Source: an uncultured Burkholderiales bacterium (lineage in GTDB: Bacteria; Pseudomonadota; Gammaproteobacteria; Burkholderiales; Thiobacillaceae). Taken from it: DNA of 60,013 bases. Of the stretch, positions 8,414-19,900 are shown piece by piece (the first letter of the stretch is position 1; each line of letters opens with the position of its first letter). The DNA lies in contig CALEDT010000005.1 in NCBI GenBank assembly GCA_937949525.1, positions 1 through 60,013 on the forward strand. The letters run 5' to 3'. Under the pieces are notes generated by a model, which worked only from the letters and a program-made list of their open reading frames with translations, was not told the DNA's origin and did not search any database. The position numbers and the translations under genes were made by a program.

Positions 8414-9573
8414 TCCACTCCGAAGCCGCCGACGATGACTTTCTCCGCGCGCATCAGCCGACCCGCGCGCACCTGGCTGTCCTGGTCGACCACGCCGCTT
8501 TCGCCTAGGCGGATCTCGTCCATCAGGCGCTGCACCATCTGCCGTTCCAGCACCTTGAGGCCGGGAACCTTGCTCAAATCCGTGATGACCATGGCGGCGA
8601 TGCCTTTGGCCAGCACGCCGTAGGCGGGGTCGCTGCGGTTGGTGAACGGTTGCACGGCGATGGTGTTGGGTTCCGGCGGTTCGCTGGACAGCGAACGTTC
8701 CAGCAGCATGGCCTGGCGCACTTCCTGCTCCAGTTGGTTGGACAGCAGCAGCGTGATCATCTGATTGACCCCGCGTTCACGCGCCGCTTCCGGTGCGGCC
8801 TGACTGTACTGCTGGAAGTGACGCAGTGCGCCGGCGTTGTCCTTGGCGTCCAGCGCGATCAGCCCGAGCGTGTAGGAGACGATGTGCTCGCTGGGCGACT
8901 GCTGGCTCACGCGTTCCAGGTGTTCGCGCGCCTTGTCGTAATTGCCATCCTTGAACGCGGTCATGCCCATGCGCAGTTCATCCGCCAGTCGGGCCTTGGC
9001 CAGCTCGGCGCGTTGCAGGCGTTGTGGGTCGGCGAACAGCGCCGGCTCCCGCGCCAGGGTGACCGGACGCCGGCCATCGGTGCCGGCATGGAACGGCCGG
9101 TTGCGCACGACGACGCGCCCGCCGGCGTACTCGACGATGGTCTCGCCCGCCAGCGGGCGACCATACAGGCCGGGCGGCTCGCTACAGTCCCGGGCGCACA
9201 CGCGCAGCTTCAGCAGGCCGTTGGTCCTGAGGCTGTAGCGTCCATGGCGCACGGTGCGATAGCCCTTGGCGGGCATCACATCCAGGCCGCCGGCGGTCAG
9301 TTCGATGGCCGCGCCGGGGTCGGCGTCGAGCGCGATTTCGCTGCCCGGCAACAGCGTGAGCAAGGTGCCGTCGGCGAGGCGGAGCTGGGTCTCGCCGCCG
9401 CTGCCGGTGCGCAGCACGAATGCGCCCGTGATCGGCTCACCGACCGGGACTTTCGTGTCCACCCCATGTCTGAGCACGCTGACCTCGCCCACCGCGCTGA
9501 TCAGGCGCGCTTCGGCCAGCGCCAGGGCGGGAACCAGCAACAGGAGGTACAGGACGGGGACGATGCGACGCAT
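8410..9573 (-). CDS. FecR-domain / TPR / CsgG-like exported protein
   Basis: A 387-residue protein with signal MRRIVPVLYLLLLVPALALA. A FecR-type domain (about 25-150) includes VSVLRHG and LRLADGTLLTLLPGSEIALD. Two or three TPRs (about 195-275) include ARLADELRMGMTAFKDGNYD and HIVSYTLGLIALD. The end (about 295-387) is CsgG/FlgO-like: IAVQPFTNRSDPAYGVLAKG and VLERQMVQRLMDEIRLGESG. The same end domain occurs in the proteins at 36768-38711 and 38715-39413. CsgG-type domains belong to outer-membrane secretion or stress lipoproteins; here there is no lipobox, so it is probably periplasmic. It starts 9 bp after the SLAM-like gene and overlaps the next gene by 4 bp. Function within surface-protein export is inferred. 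Confidence 0.72.
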   Translation of the reverse strand: MRRIVPVLYLLLLVPALALAEARLISAVGEVSVLRHGVDTKVPVGEPITGAFVLRTGSGGETQLRLADGTLLTLLPGSEIALDADPGAAIELTAGGLDVMPAKGYRTVRHGRYSLRTNGLLKLRVCARDCSEPPGLYGRPLAGETIVEYAGGRVVVRNRPFHAGTDGRRPVTLAREPALFADPQRLQRAELAKARLADELRMGMTAFKDGNYDKAREHLERVSQQSPSEHIVSYTLGLIALDAKDNAGALRHFQQYSQAAPEAARERGVNQMITLLLSNQLEQEVRQAMLLERSLSSEPPEPNTIAVQPFTNRSDPAYGVLAKGIAAMVITDLSKVPGLKVLERQMVQRLMDEIRLGESGVVDQDSQVRAGRLMRAEKVIVGGFGVE

Positions 9574-9582
9574 GGCGAATTC

Positions 9583-10914
9583 CTAGAAGAGATAGCGGCC
9601 GCGCAGACTCCACAGTGTGCGCCGATGGGCATACAGATCCTGATTGGAGTCGTTGTCGGTGTAGCTGACGTCGGCGCGCAGCAGCCAGTTGCGCGTGGCC
9701 AGGTAGTTGATGCCGGCCTCCGCCATCCAGGTCTGGTCGGCGCGGGTCGTGCCGAAAAACACGTCGCGCGCGCCGAAATCGCTGGTCTGATAGGCCAGGT
9801 CGAAGTTGACCCGGACGCGTTCGCTGGGGCTCGCGTTCAGGCTCAAGCGCGTGGTGAACACCTCGCGATCGAGGTCGTCGCGATTGTTGGCGTTGTCCTC
9901 GCGTGACCAGCTCACTCTGGCGCCCAGAGTCGGACGCCAGGGCGATTGCAGCGTTTTCTGCACACCCGCGCCGAGTGTGAAGACCTTGGCGTCGAGATAG
10001 CTGCTGGTGCCGGAAAACGACATGTCGGCATATTGCGCCAGGCCGGTCAACGTGTACCCGCTTCCCACGCTGTGCTGGCTTTCTCCGGCCAGGGACAGGG
10101 TGTTGCGGTATCGATTGCCGTCGATCCACGTTTGGCCGTCGGCCAGGCTCAGGCGGTACAGACCCTTGCCCTTGAGCACCGAGAAGCCGAGGTAGCCGCC
10201 CAGGTTGCCGCTGTCGAACCGCGTTGCGGACGGGTTGTGCTTGAGGTCGAAGTCGGCGCCGGCATACACCGCGAGGCGTGCGTCGATGCGCTTGGACCAT
10301 TGCGTGCCGCCGGCTAGTCTGACGTAGGCGCTGCTCTTGCCCCCGGACGACGGGTCGATCGGCGCCAGGATGCCGGTATTCAGCCGCACCTGGTCGTTGT
10401 AGGTGCCGAGATTGACGTTGCTGTCGTGTCCGCCCGCGAGTTCGAGGTAGGAACGGGAGGCGGCACGGGAGCCGATGGATTCGCGTGTCCGCATGGCATC
10501 GAGATAGCGCTGGATGTTGGCCTGCACGTCCTTGGGCGGGTTGTAACGCAGCACGAACTCGAACTCCTGGCGCGCGCGCGCGTACTCGCCCAATTCATAA
10601 TAGCTGCGGGCGAGTTCCAGGCGCGCCCGGTCATTGGCCGGCACCACACTCAGGTGGCGCTCCAATGCCAGCACTCCTTGCGGTAACTTGCGGCTGTTGA
10701 CGGCGGCCAGTCCGTACAGGAAATCGAAATGCGGGTTGCCCGCGAGTGCGGCATGCTGTTCGGCGAGCTGGTAGGCGGCGGCGTGCTGGTTGGACTCGAC
10801 CAGCCGGCGCAACTCGCGTAGTACCTGGTCGTCGGCGGACGCGGCGGCCGACAGGGATAACGCAAGAAAAGCGAGTGCACAGGCCAGCGCGGAGCGGGGA
10901 TGTCGTGTCGTCAT
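9583..10914 (-). CDS. SLAM-like outer-membrane protein (TPR + DUF560 beta-barrel)
   Basis: A 443-residue protein with Sec signal (MTTRHPRSALACALAFLALS...ASA). Residues about 28-150 form TPR-like helices (EQHAALAGNPHFDFLYGLAA; SYYELGEYARARQEFEFVLR). From about 155 on, the chain is amphipathic beta strands: YLELAGGHDSNVNLGTYND, RLAGGTQWSKRIDARLAVYAG, GYLGFSVLKGKG, and a C-terminal Phe (LRGRYLF) as in barrel proteins. TPR followed by a 14-strand barrel with the GHDSNVN motif is the layout of surface lipoprotein assembly modulators (SLAM/DUF560). SLAMs move proteins to the cell surface. Its ATG overlaps the TpsA stop (ATGA), coupling the two. No lipoprotein substrate is obvious, but the 7004-8413 product has a SLAM-substrate-like end. 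Confidence 0.75.
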   Translation of the reverse strand: MTTRHPRSALACALAFLALSLSAAASADDQVLRELRRLVESNQHAAAYQLAEQHAALAGNPHFDFLYGLAAVNSRKLPQGVLALERHLSVVPANDRARLELARSYYELGEYARARQEFEFVLRYNPPKDVQANIQRYLDAMRTRESIGSRAASRSYLELAGGHDSNVNLGTYNDQVRLNTGILAPIDPSSGGKSSAYVRLAGGTQWSKRIDARLAVYAGADFDLKHNPSATRFDSGNLGGYLGFSVLKGKGLYRLSLADGQTWIDGNRYRNTLSLAGESQHSVGSGYTLTGLAQYADMSFSGTSSYLDAKVFTLGAGVQKTLQSPWRPTLGARVSWSREDNANNRDDLDREVFTTRLSLNASPSERVRVNFDLAYQTSDFGARDVFFGTTRADQTWMAEAGINYLATRNWLLRADVSYTDNDSNQDLYAHRRTLWSLRGRYLF

Positions 10915-13900
10915 GGCGTCGGGGAGTCGGGGTTCAGCGAGTCGAGATTGAGCATGCTCGCGCCGGGGCCGGCATACCAGTACAGGATGGGCTGCGCGCG
11001 CAGGTCGGCGATCAGTTGGCTCGATGTCTGCCGATCGGCCTCGCCATAGCGCTCGACCATGCGGCGAATCTCCTCCGGATCGATGCCCAGCAGCGATTGT
11101 CGCTGGAGTTGCAGCGGCGCGTCGGGCATGCGTCGGGTGATGTCCTGCAAGCCCAGTTCGCGCCGTAGTCCTGCGTCCGCGGCTGCAATGTCGGCCGGGT
11201 CGATGAGTTCCACGGCAAAGCCGGGGGTGGCACCCGAATCGGTGGCGCCGGCCAGGTAATCCGGTTTGGTCAGCACCAGCAACCAGCCGTTGCGGTAACT
11301 CAGTAGGTAGTTGGCCGGATCGCCGATGGCGAACACGGCATCCAACGGCATCAGCGGGAAGACCGCGCCACCCTGGGCGTCGGCGCTGCCGGCCGGCGGC
11401 GCGATGACCACGAACTGCAACTGGTCGCCATGCACCAGGCCGCCGACGTTGGTGGACCAGGTGTAGGGATCGGGGTCCGGCTCGCCGGCGAAGCGCACGA
11501 CGTTGTTGCCAAAGATCGTCAGCGGCTTGGGCGACACCGTCAGCGTCCCCGTCTGGAACGGGCCGAAGCTGTAGTTCTGTGCGTCCAGATCGCCGAGGGT
11601 CAACTGGATGTCGTAAACGCCGACCGGGCTCGTCGCCGTCGCCGCGGTGGTGATCGATGGCGCGCCGCTGATGCCGGCAATGGCCGCGTCTTCGCCGGCG
11701 ACGAAGCCGGTGAAGATCACGCTCGGTATCGGGTTGTCGTCGCCGTAGTAACGCTGCACCGACTGTGCGGGATCGATGGCGACCGCCAACGGCGCCTTGG
11801 CAATGCTGGCGGTAGCATCGGCGATGGCGATCCGATAATTGCCGGCGTCGCTGCCCCCCAGACTGGCGCCACTCACCACTAGGGACTTGCCGGTGCCGGC
11901 GTTCTTGTCGGCGAAGGCGACGGCGAGGTTGACCAGATCCAGTACCAGATCGTCGCCTGCGATCACGCCGCCGGCGAGTGCCGGCGGGGCGATGTCCATG
12001 CGCGTCGCGACGGTGGTGCCGTCATAGACCTTGTCCTGCGCGCCGACCCCGGTGAGGGTGAGTTGCCGCGGCGTGATGCTGGCGACCACGTCCAGCAACG
12101 CGAAATAGTTGCCGGCGTCGGCGCCGGACAGCACGTTGCCGGTGACCATCAGCGGCTTGCCCGTGCCTACGTGCTTGTCCAGGAACGCGACGGAGACCGT
12201 GGACAGGTCGGCGAACACCTCGTCGCCGGGCACCAGTTCCAGGCCGATGCTGGCGCTGCCGGCGACGGTCGCCTGGGTGGTGCCGTCATAGACCTTGTCC
12301 TGCGCGCTCAGGCCGGTGACGGTCAGCGCGCGCGGCGTCACCGTGTAGCGCAGGCCGCTGAGGATGTAATTGGCGGCGTCGGCGCCGGCCAACGCGAGGC
12401 CGCCCTGCACCGGCTTGTTCTCGCCGACGTGTTTGTCCACCAGTGTCACCCCGCCGCTGAGGCTGAGATCGTCGCCGGGCACGAGATTGTCGAAGCCGAG
12501 CGTGTCGGCCGGAATGGCGGTGCCGCCGTCGTAGACGCGCTGGCCGGTGGCCAGCAGGATGCGCGGATGGATGCTGGCGCTGGCGGTCAGCGCCGAGCCG
12601 TCGAACAGATAGTTGCCGGCGTCGGCACCGGACAGCGCCAGGTCGGCGAGCTGTATCGGTTTGTTGGTGCCGACGTGTTTGTCGACGAAGCGGGCGGTGC
12701 CGTTGATGGACAGCAGGTCGCCGGCGATGCGGTCGTCCAGGAAGGCGACGGTCGCGTCGGTGCTGCCGTCGTAGATGCGGTCGACGACGTCGGCCGTGAC
12801 CGTCAGCGGCCTGGGGGTGATGCTCGCGGTGGTGTTGAGCCTGGCCTCGTAGTTGGCCGCGTCCGCGCCGGTCAGCACGTTGCCGGTGATGAACAGCGGC
12901 TTGTCGGTACCGACGTGCTTGTCGGCGAACTCGACGGTAAAGCCGGCCAGGTCGAGCGCCACGTCGTCGCCGGCGATGAAGTCGGCCTGCACGTCGGGGA
13001 TACCGGCGGCGATCGCGTTGCGCGTGCCGTCGTACACCTTGCTGGACGGCGTCAGGCCGGTCACGTCCAGGGTCTTGCGCAGGATGCTGGCGGTGCCCGC
13101 GCTGGCCTGCACCGTGTAGTTGTCACGGTCGGCGCCGCTCAGGCCGACACCGACGATGCTCACCGGCTTGGCGATGCCGGCGTGTTTGTCGGCGAATACG
13201 GCACTGGCGCTGCCGACGTCGATGGCGATGTCGTCGCCGTCGATCAGACCGCTGACCGTGTCGAAGCCGCCGGTGATGTGGGCGACCGGGGTGCCGTCAT
13301 AGATCTTGTCGAGTACGCCCAGTCCGGCGAAGGTCAAGGGCCTGGGCAGGATGCTGCCAACGGTGGTGATGCTGTCGACCACACTGTAGTTGCCCAGATC
13401 CGGGCCGCCATAAGCCAGGGTCACCAGCACGCTCTTGGCGATGCCGGCGTGCTTGTCGGCGAACTCGCCGACGCCGGTGACGGCCAGTTGGTCGCCGGCG
13501 ATGCGGTCATCGGCGAGCGTGACGGCAGCCGCACGGGTACCGTCATAGATGCGGTCACTCACCGTCGCCTGCACGTCGAGCGGGCGCGGCGTGATACTGG
13601 CGCTGGCCTGTTGCACCGGCGTGAACAGGTAGTTGGCGGCATCGCTGCCGGTCACGTTCATGACCACGGCGACCGGCTTGTCGGTGCCGACGTGTTTGTC
13701 GGCGAAGCTGCCGCTGGCGGTGATGAGCAGATCATCCAGCAGCATCGCGCCGCTGCGGTCGTCGCTGACCCGCAGTCCGGCCACGCTGGTGCCATCGTAG
13801 ACGCGGTCGAGCGCGGTCACGCGGAGGTCGAGCGGGCGCTGCGCGATGCTGGCGGAGCCGACCACCTCGACGCGGTAGTTGTGGGCGTCGGCGCCGCTGA

Positions 13901-16900
13901 TCAGGCCGCCCTGCACCACCAGGGTCTTGTCGCTGCCGGCGTGCTTGTCGGCGAACACCACGACGATGTCGGCAGCGGGGACCACGGCGATGTCGTCGCC
14001 CGGCAGCCAGTCTCCGGTCAGCGTCGGCGTGCCGGTGAAGGTGGCGTCCGTGGTGGCGTCGTAGACCTTGTCGAGTACGGACAGCCCGCTCACCGTCAGC
14101 GGTCGCGGCGTGATGTCGATGGTCGCCCCCACCAGCGCGTAGTTGCCGGCGTGCTCGCCCACAAGTATCAATGTATCCGGTGTCACCGGTTTGGCCATGC
14201 CGACATGTTTGTCGGCCATGTGGCCGCCGCCCGTGAGCGCTGCGTCGTCACCGGCGATGATGCCGGGCACCATGAGATCGGCAGCAGCCACGAGGTTGGT
14301 GCCGTCATAGACGCGCGTGCCGTCGGCCTGCAGCGGTTTGGGCGTGATGTCCGCGGCCAACTGCAAGGTGTTGGCATAGGAGTAGTTGCCGGCATCGGCG
14401 CCGGTGACGCCGAGCAGGCCGGTTATCGGCTTGGCCACACCGGCATGCCGATCGGCGAAGCCGGCCAGGCTGGTGAGGGTCAACTGGTCGCCGGCGACGC
14501 GATCGTCGGTGAACAGCACGGTGGCCTCGGTGGTGCCATCGTAGACCTTGTGCTGCGCGGTGGCGGTGACGTTCAGCGCTCGCGGTGTGATGCTGGCGGA
14601 GGTGGTGGCGCTGGCGTTGTACAGGTAGTTGCCGGCATCCGGCCCGGACAACGCCAGATGGACGGTGATGGGCTTGTTCACGCCGACGTGTTTGCTGTCG
14701 AAGCGCGCCGTGCCCAGGATGGCGAGATCGTCGCCGGCGATGCGGTCGTCGCTGTACGTGACGGTGGCGTCGCGCATGCCGTCGTAGACCTTGTCGTGCC
14801 CCGCGGCGGCGATGGTCATCAGCCGGGGCGCGATGGTCGCGGTGTCGGTCACGACGATCCGATAGTTGGGCGCGTCCGTGCCGGCCAGGCTGAGGCCGGT
14901 GGCGACCAGCGCCTTGCCGAAACCGGCGTGCTTGTCGATGAATTCGACACTGAGGTCGTCGATGGCCAGCAGCACGTCGTCGTTGGCGACCAGTTCGCCG
15001 CCCACGACTGGAGTGCCGCTGTAATGGGCCACCGTGGTGCCGTCGTAGATCTTGTTCTGCACGCTCATGCCGGTGACCGACAGCAGCCGTGGCGTGATGT
15101 CGATGGTGCCACCGGCGAGCAGATAGTTGCCCGCGTGCAGGCCCGCCAGCGCCATGTCATCGAAGGTGAGCGGCTTGCCGGTGCCGACGTGCTTGTCGGC
15201 CATGCCGGCGTTGCCGGTCAGGCCGACCTGGTCGCCGCCGATGATGCCGAGCAGGCTGAGTTGGCCGGCCAGCACCGTGGCGGTGCCGTCGTACTGGCGC
15301 GTACCGCCGGCATGGACCGGCTTCGGCGTGATCGTCGCGGTGGTGGTGGGCAGCGGCAGCGTCAACACGTAGTCGCCGGCGTGGCCCGTGCCGTTGGCGA
15401 GACCGATGCCGGTCAGGGTCACGGTCTTGTCCTGGCCGGCGTTGCGGTCGCCGAAGCGGGCGCTGCCGCTGGCGATGACCAGGGTTTCCGTGCCGACCAG
15501 GCCGTCCAGTGCGCCGTAACCGGTGATGGTGGCGCTGGTCGTGCCGTCGTAGATCTTGTCGGCAGCACTGAACGACGTCAGCGTGATCGGCTTGCGCAGG
15601 ATGCTGGCGGTGGCGGTCAGGTTGGCGACGCTGTAGTTGGCGGCGTCGGTGCCGGTCAGCGATAGGCCGGAGATCAGCACGGTCTTGCCGTTGCCGGCAT
15701 GACGATCCGCGAACGCGGCACTGGCAATACCCTGCACGCTGGCGTCATCGCCGCTCAGCAGCCCGCTGAGCGTGCCGGGGTTGGCGATCACCGCCGCGGT
15801 GCCGCCATCGTAGACCTTGTCGTCCACGCTCAGGCCGAGCAGCACGAGCGGCCTGGGGGTCACCGTCAGCACGTTGCCGGCGCCCACCTGGATGGCATAA
15901 CCGGCGTTGGTGCCGGTATCGGTGTAGGCGATGCTGATGGCATGCGTGCCCGCGGCACGTCGCGTCGGATCGGCGACCACCGGCAGCGAGACGGTCGGAT
16001 CGCCCAGGCCGGCCGATGCGACGGTATCGGCCACGCCGTCGTCGTTCACCAGACCAAAGACCTGAAAGGCCAGCGCGGGATCCGCATCGCCATAGACCTT
16101 GGTCGCGGAGCTGGCGTGCAGCGTCAAAGTCGGGCGCGAGCGGTAGATCAGGTGGTTGCCGGGCATGATGGTATCCGGCGCAGCGCCCGCGTAGGTGCGG
16201 TCGTACAGCCGCGGCATGTCGCCGCCGGCGGCGGCCACTAGGCCGTTTTCCAAGCTGTTCCACCAGTCGCCGGTATACAGCAGCCAGCGGCCTTCGCCGC
16301 TGGCCAGCGCATCGGCGCCGCGATTGTTGGTGACGTTGCCGCCGGTGGTGGCGACGACGATGTCCCCGGTGGCGTTCAGGCGGCCGTTGAGCATGACGCC
16401 GGCGCCACTGCCGGCGCCCAGATTCTCGACGACGATGCCGGCGGCCTGGATGTCGCCCAGCGTGATGTTGCCGGCGCTGCTGTCGCCGAGGCCGGCACCA
16501 TCGGCCAGCCGCAGCGTCACGGTGCCGTCACCGCCGTCGATGCGCGTGCCGGACGCCATGGCGAGCAGGGCGGCACCGGCATCACGTTGCGCGGCGACCG
16601 TGCCTTGCGCGACCGGCGTGTTGGCCTGGATGAGCACGTCGCCGTTGGCACTGACGATGTCGCCGTTGAGTAGCACCCGCCGCCCGGCCATCAGCGTCAG
16701 TGCGCCGCCGGTATCGCCCGGTACCCGCAGGTGCGAAGCCAGTACCAGATCGTTGTTGGCTTGCAGCGTGACGGCGGTGCCGGTGACCAGCAGCGAGGCC
16801 ACTTCCGATGCCAGCAGCGCCACGGTGTCGCCGGGCCGGTCGGCGAATGCCAGCGCCGATAGATCGTTGTCGGCGGTCAGTTCGCCGGCGCTGAACAATT

Positions 16901-19900
16901 GCACCCGGCCGGTATCCGTCAGCGTATACCCGCCGCTCAGATCGTGACCCGGAGCACCCACGGCCAGCCGATTGCCGTCGCCGCCGAGCGCGACCGCGGA
17001 ACCGAATGCGTCGTTGGCGTTGATCGGCGTGTTGACCTCGCCGAAGCTGGTGTAGGCGTGCCCGAGCGTATGGTCGTGACGGCCCATGCCGAACGCGGTG
17101 TCGGCGAAACGCAGCAGATAAACGGCGCCGGCATTGCCGCGACTGTTGCCGGCACCGTCGTCGCCGGGCGCGCCGACCGCCAGCAGACCGCCCTGGGCAT
17201 CGAGGGCGACCGCACCGCCGAACTGGTCGGATGCGTCGAGCGCGAGCGCGATGTCGCCGGGGCTGTCATAGCCGAAGCCGATCGTGCCGACGCGTGTGCC
17301 ACCCGTGCCGCCGTCCAGCGTGAACAGATGCACCGCGCCGGTATTGAAGCGGCTGTTGCCTTGACCGTCGTCGCCGGGCGCGCCGACCGCGAGCAATGTG
17401 GCGTCGCCGTTGAGTGCGACGGCACGGCCGAATTCGTCGTTGCCGTCGAGCGCGACATGGATATCGGCGGTGCCCGTGTAACCATGACCGACGAGGCCGG
17501 TCAGCGTGCCGCCGGTGAAGTCGTTGCCGAAGGCGAAACGATAGACCGCGCCCGAATTGTTGCGTTGATGGCTGGAACCGTCGTCACCCGGCGCCCCCAC
17601 CACCAGAACGCGACCATCGCCCGACAGCGCCACGGCGGTGCCAAAGGCATCCTGGGTGTCCAGACGGGCGATGCCGACATCGTTGCCGCCGGCATGGCCG
17701 TAACCGAGCGTGCCCACCCGCGCGCCGGCGCCGAAATCGCCGTCGGCGAAGCGGAACAGATGCACCGCGCCGGCGTCGTGGCGATCATTGTGGGCGCCGT
17801 CGTCGCGGGGGGAGCCGACCGCCAGCAGCGTGGCGTCGGCATTCAAGGCGACGGCGGCGCCGAAGTTGTCGGCCCAGCCCAGTTCCAGCCCGATGTTGTT
17901 GCCGCCGCTGTAACCGAAGCCGATGCTGGCCCGCAAGGCTGCGCCGGAGAAGTCGCCATCGCTGAACGAGAACAGGTGCACCGCGCCGGCGTCGCCGCGA
18001 TCGTTGGTGAAGCCGTCGTCGCCCGGCGCACCGACGGCGAGCCGCGTGGCGTCGTGCGACAACGCCAGGGCGGCGCCGAACCGGTCGTTGGTGGTGATGG
18101 TCGGGAAAGAGACGTTGGCCGGCAGGCGGCCGTCGCCGAGCGCGGCGATCTCGAATCCCAGCGTAAAGCTGTCGTCGGCGAAGGTGAAGATGCGCACCGC
18201 GCCGGAATCGGTCTTGCCGTTGCCGGCGCCGTCGTCGCCCGGCATGCCCACGGCCAGGCGCGCGCCATCGGCGCTGAACGCCACGGCCGAGCCGAAATGG
18301 TCGTACGAGCCGATGCGTTGCTGCAGGTCGCTCACCGTGCCGTAACCGACCCCCAGTGTGGAAAGGCGCGCCGGCGTGGCAAAACGATCGTCGGCAAAGC
18401 CGAACAGATGGACGGCACCGGCGTCGGCGGACGCGATGTCGCCGCCGTCGTCATAGGGCGCGCCCACGGCCAGGCGGCGACCGTCCCTGGTCAGGGCGAC
18501 CGCGCTGCCGAAATAGTCAATGAAGTCAAGGGTGGCCAGGTTGAAGTGGCTGTCGTCGGTGGTGAGCGCGTTGTCGAGGTTGGCGACGTAGCCGAAACCG
18601 ATGGTGCCGACGCGCGCGGGCATGCTGAAATCGTCGCCCAGCGTGAACAGGTGTACCGCGCCGGCATCGAAACGGGCGTCGTTGTGGCCATCGTCGTAGG
18701 GTGCGCCGACGGCCAGCAGGGTGCCGGCGCCATCGAGCGCGACGGCGGAACCGAAGTTGTCCTGCTGGTGCAGCGTCGAGCCCATGTCCAGGCTGCCGGC
18801 CCCGGTGTAGCCGAAGCCGATGACTCCGGTACGTTGCCAGGCGCCCGCGTCCGAGCGGAACAGGTGCACCGCGCCATAACCGCGCGAGTCATGGACGATG
18901 CTCTTGGCCGCACCCTTGTCCAGCGGCGCGCCGACCGCCAGCCGCGTGCCGTCGGCGCTCAATGCCAGCGCCGAGCCGAAGCGGTCCACATAGGCCAGCG
19001 TGTCGACGGCGAGACTGCCCACACCGGCATAACCGTAGCCCAGCGTGCCGGTGAGCACGCCCTCCTGGAAGGCGCCGTTGCCGAACTGGAACAGATGCAC
19101 GGCGCCGGAGTCGGTGATGCGATTGTTGTGACCGTCATCATTGGGCGCGCCCACCGCCATCATGCGGCCATCGGCGGTGAGGGCGACCGCGCTGCCGAAG
19201 GCATCGTTCGGGTCGAGCGCCACGTCGATGCTGCGGCCACCCCGGTAGCCGGAACCGACGATGCCCAGCAGGCTCGCCTGCGCGTCGCCGGAACCGCCGA
19301 ACTGGAACAGATAGACCGCGCCGGAACCGGGGTTGCCGTTGCGGAAACCGTCGTCGCGCGGCGCGCCGACCGCGAGCAGCGTGCCGCTGCCATCGAACGC
19401 GACGGCGCTGCCGAAGGCGTCGCCCTGATAGGACATGGCCCCCGCCCAACCCGTGTTCAGCGCGGTGCTCACGGTCTGGTAGCCGTAGCCGATATGGCCG
19501 GCCACGCGGCCGCCGTTGAACGCACCATCCTCGAACGCAAACAGCTTGACCGCGCCGGCGTAGCTGCGCGTGCCGTGGGCGCCGGCGTCGTTGATCAGGC
19601 CGGCGGCCAGACGGTCGCCGGCACCGTTCAAGGCGACCGACCAGCCGAGCAGGTCGGAGTCGCCGGCCAGCGGCAGGTGGATGTCACGTGGACCGGCGTA
19701 GTCCGCGCCGATGCTGCCCACCCACATGCCCGCGCTCAGGTTTTCGCCGAAGGTGAACAGGTGGATGGCGCCGGTATTGAAGCGATTGCGATAGGCGCCG
19801 TCGTCATACGGGGCGCCGACCGCCAGGCGGGTGCCCGCGGCGTTCAGTGCCACGGACTGGCCGAAATTGTCCGAGCCGCCGAGCTGGATGGCTACATCCT

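Noticed and set aside
12063-15665. 1200-aa open frame on the plus strand
   Set aside because: Exact antisense of the YDG repeats in tpsA; the openness follows from the repeated GC-rich codons, and the product is Gly/Val/Arg-rich with no domain.
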